Positions 62,293-64,000 of a stretch of 64,000 nucleotides of DNA are shown piece by piece. The number at the start of each line of letters is the position of its first letter. Position 1 is the stretch's first letter. A program made the position numbers and the translations under genes. This DNA is from Oceanibacterium hippocampi (GTDB lineage Bacteria > Pseudomonadota > Alphaproteobacteria > Sneathiellales > Sneathiellaceae): the NCBI RefSeq assembly GCF_900172325.1, contig NZ_FWFR01000001.1, positions 930,001 through 994,000 of the forward strand, in the 5' to 3' direction. The notes under the pieces are model-generated. The model saw only the letters and a program-made list of their open reading frames with translations. It searched no databases and was not told the DNA's origin.

Positions 62293-63333
62293 GTGTCGGA
62301 TATGGCGGAAACACGGGTTGCGGTAATCGGCGCCGGGATGGCGGGGCTGGCCTGTGCGCGCCGGCTCTCCGAAAGCGGCGTCGCGGTCACGGTCTTCGAA
62401 GCCGAGGCGTTGCCCGGCGGGCGCATGCGCTGCCATGCCTGCGAGGCGTTGCTGGTCGATCACGGCGCGCAATATTTCACTGCCAGCGATCCGCGCTTCC
62501 GAAGCTGGCTCACCGAACAGCTTGGCGCCGGCCGCGTCACCCAGTGGCACGGGCGGATCGTCGTGCTGCGCGAGGGCGCGGCCGAGACCGCCGATTTCCG
62601 GATGCGCTATGTCGGCGTGCCGAACATGGAAAGTGCCATTTCCAGCCTTGCCGGGGGTATCGACCTGCGGCTGGGCAGCCCGGTCGCGTCGCTCCGCCGG
62701 GAGGCAGGCGAAACCGAACTGATCGACGCCGACGGTCGCTCCCTCGGACGCTTTCGCTCGGTCGCCGTCGCGGTGCCGGCACAACAGGCCGCGACGCTTC
62801 TCGCCGATATCGCCCCGGCGCTGGCAGGCGATGCCCGGCAGGCGCCGCTCTCACCCTGCTGGGCGGTGATGCTCGGCTTCCGCGATCGCCTGCGCGTCGG
62901 TTTCGAGGGCGCCTTCATCGAGGACGGCGTGCTGTCCTGGATCGCCCGCAACGACGCCAAGCCGGGACGGGACGGGACCGAGACCTGGCTGCTTCACGCC
63001 GCCGCCGGCTGGTCTGAGGAGCATCGCGACAAGCCCGAGGCCGAGGTCGCGGCGATCATGACCGACGCCTTCCTGCGTGCGATCGGGCGGCAAGACATCA
63101 CGCCGGACGTCAGCCTGATCCATTTCTGGCCGTACGCCCAGCCGCTTGCGCCGCTCGGCAAGCCCTGTCTCTACGACCCCGTGCTCGGCATCGGCGCCTG
63201 CGGCGACTGGTGCCTCGGTTCCCGCGTGGAAAGCGCCTATATCTCCGGCCTGGAACTCGGCGACCGCCTGGTCGCGCTGAGCGAGCAGGACGCCGCCACG
63301 ACCCGGCGCGCCGGGGCCGGCCAGAACGGTTGA
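62293..63333 (+). CDS. FAD-dependent amine-oxidase/renalase-like oxidoreductase
   Basis: A 346-residue flavoprotein. The FAD motif is AVIGAGMAGLACARRLSESG, followed by FEAEALPGGRMR and LLVDHGAQYFTASDPRF, the pattern of renalase-like and amine-oxidase-like proteins. The C-terminal end has IGACGDWCLGSRVESAYISG, the second FAD contact. Known renalases oxidise isomeric NAD(P)H; the function here is unproven. The start is GTG 62293 or ATG 62302. It is convergent with the peroxidase gene. Confidence 0.87.
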   Translation: MSDMAETRVAVIGAGMAGLACARRLSESGVAVTVFEAEALPGGRMRCHACEALLVDHGAQYFTASDPRFRSWLTEQLGAGRVTQWHGRIVVLREGAAETADFRMRYVGVPNMESAISSLAGGIDLRLGSPVASLRREAGETELIDADGRSLGRFRSVAVAVPAQQAATLLADIAPALAGDARQAPLSPCWAVMLGFRDRLRVGFEGAFIEDGVLSWIARNDAKPGRDGTETWLLHAAAGWSEEHRDKPEAEVAAIMTDAFLRAIGRQDITPDVSLIHFWPYAQPLAPLGKPCLYDPVLGIGACGDWCLGSRVESAYISGLELGDRLVALSEQDAATTRRAGAGQNG

Positions 63334-63359
63334 CCGCCGGCGGCTGACAAGAGGCCCGC

Positions 63360-63926
63360 TCAGCCCGGCAGCAACGCCTCGATCGCGCGGACCAGCGACG
63401 GGTCGTCCGGCTCGACGGCGGTCGCGAAGGCGCGCACCAGGCTCCCGTCGGGAGCGACCAGATACTTGTGGAAGTTCCAGCGCGGCGCCGCCTCGCCACC
63501 CAGTTCCGCCGCCGCCCAGCGATAGAACGGATGGGCCTCGCCGCCCCGAACGCGGCTTTTCCCGGCGAGCGGGAAATCGATCCCGTAGGTGGTTTCGCAG
63601 AAGGTCTTGATCGTGCCGGCGTCGCCCGGCTCCTGGCCGCCGAAGTCGTTCGACGGCACGCCGATGACGACCAGGCCGCGGTCGCGGAAGCGATCGTAGA
63701 GCGCCTGCAGGGCGCGGTACTGCGGGGTATAGCCGCAGAACGAGGCCGTGTTGACGATCAGCATGACCTTGCCCGCGAATTGCCCAAGTGGCAGCTCGCC
63801 GCCGTCAATCGCGGAAAAGTGATAGGCGTGGGCACCGTTCATGGTTTCGCCCCGCGCGCCCGGCCATGGCGCGAACAGGATCGCCAGAAACACGGCGGAA
63901 AGCGCGGCCTTGTGCCAATCCCTCAT
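63360..63926 (-). CDS. Exported glutathione peroxidase
   Basis: A 188-residue thiol peroxidase with an N-terminal signal (KAALSAVFLAILFAPWPGA, cut near ARG-ETM), so the enzyme acts in the periplasm. The peroxidatic Cys64 is in NTASFCGYTPQY. The Gln and Trp of the catalytic tetrad are in SNDFGGQEPG and RWNFHKYLV. The Cys replaces selenocysteine, as in most bacterial members. The start is the ATG at 63926 after GGAGGAAGAA; the frame extends upstream to a less likely ATG. Confidence 0.9.
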   Translation of the reverse strand: MRDWHKAALSAVFLAILFAPWPGARGETMNGAHAYHFSAIDGGELPLGQFAGKVMLIVNTASFCGYTPQYRALQALYDRFRDRGLVVIGVPSNDFGGQEPGDAGTIKTFCETTYGIDFPLAGKSRVRGGEAHPFYRWAAAELGGEAAPRWNFHKYLVAPDGSLVRAFATAVEPDDPSLVRAIEALLPG

Positions 63927-64000
63927 TTCTTCCTCCAACATCCTGCGGCCCTCGCCGGCCCCGTTTCGCGCGCCTGGCCGGCGGGCCGATACGTCCTATA

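Overview
The window is a high-GC (about two thirds G+C), gene-dense stretch with the look of an alphaproteobacterial chromosome. Evidence for that class is the complete glycerol ABC-transport operon glpD-S-T-P-Q-U-V in the rhizobial order, the BigR/SqrR-type persulfide switch, a ChrB-ChrA pair, tripartite tricarboxylate (TTT) transport and several GTG/TTG starts. A free-living, nutritionally versatile Rhodospirillales-like organism would fit, but genus cannot be read from this sequence. No rRNA, tRNA, CRISPR, phage or insertion sequence was seen.

Layout. 1-5.4 kb: a 5'-truncated spermidine-synthase-like membrane protein, a HAD phosphatase, and a cytoplasmic B12-dependent reductive dehalogenase whose stop overlaps the start of a D-Ala-D-Ala-ligase-like ATP-grasp enzyme. 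5.4-8.4 kb: a CocE/NonD alpha/beta hydrolase overlapped by a second, ATP-grasp-like gene. 8.6-11.3 kb: a polyprenol-type GT2 glycosyltransferase and a GT39-like membrane protein. 11.5-20.1 kb: pirin, then the glp operon. 20.5-23.4 kb: an N-formylglutamate-amidohydrolase-like enzyme, a membrane class III nucleotide cyclase and a small lipoprotein. 23.5-27.2 kb: a divergent sulfide/persulfide cluster (metallo-beta-lactamase dioxygenase against ArsR regulator, rhodanese-membrane fusion and SulP). 27.3-35.3 kb: MFS transporter, an HtrA-like protein with no catalytic triad, radical SAM protein, amphi-Trp protein, EEP phosphodiesterase, GyrI-like and NTF2-like proteins, glyoxalase I and a second VOC protein. 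35.3-39.3 kb: chrB-chrA, with the chrB ribosome-binding site buried in a hairpin, and a second SulP.

39.4-62.2 kb is a large catabolic region. A minus-strand operon (tctC-tctB-tctA, isomerase, enolase-superfamily enzyme, Gfo/Idh/MocA dehydrogenase, DUF993 aldolase-like protein, isomerase) is followed by dispersed parts of NitT/TauT-like ABC importers (two binding proteins, two permeases, one ATPase), an epimerase, a GNAT enzyme, a TetR regulator, a DapA-like lyase, a PhyH dioxygenase, a LysR regulator, a MetE-like methyltransferase and an aminotransferase. Five 16-bp inverted repeats of the form GTAnn-N6-GTnAC sit only in the promoter regions of this region and next to the tetR gene. They suggest one TetR-family regulon tying the block together around an unidentified substrate. 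The right edge holds a renalase-like FAD oxidoreductase and an exported glutathione peroxidase.

The most unusual items are the dehalogenase/ATP-grasp couple, whose active-site spacing matches the structurally known NpRdhA and which carries a degenerate internal duplicate; the 16-bp operator family; the triad-less HtrA protein; and the chrB RBS hairpin.
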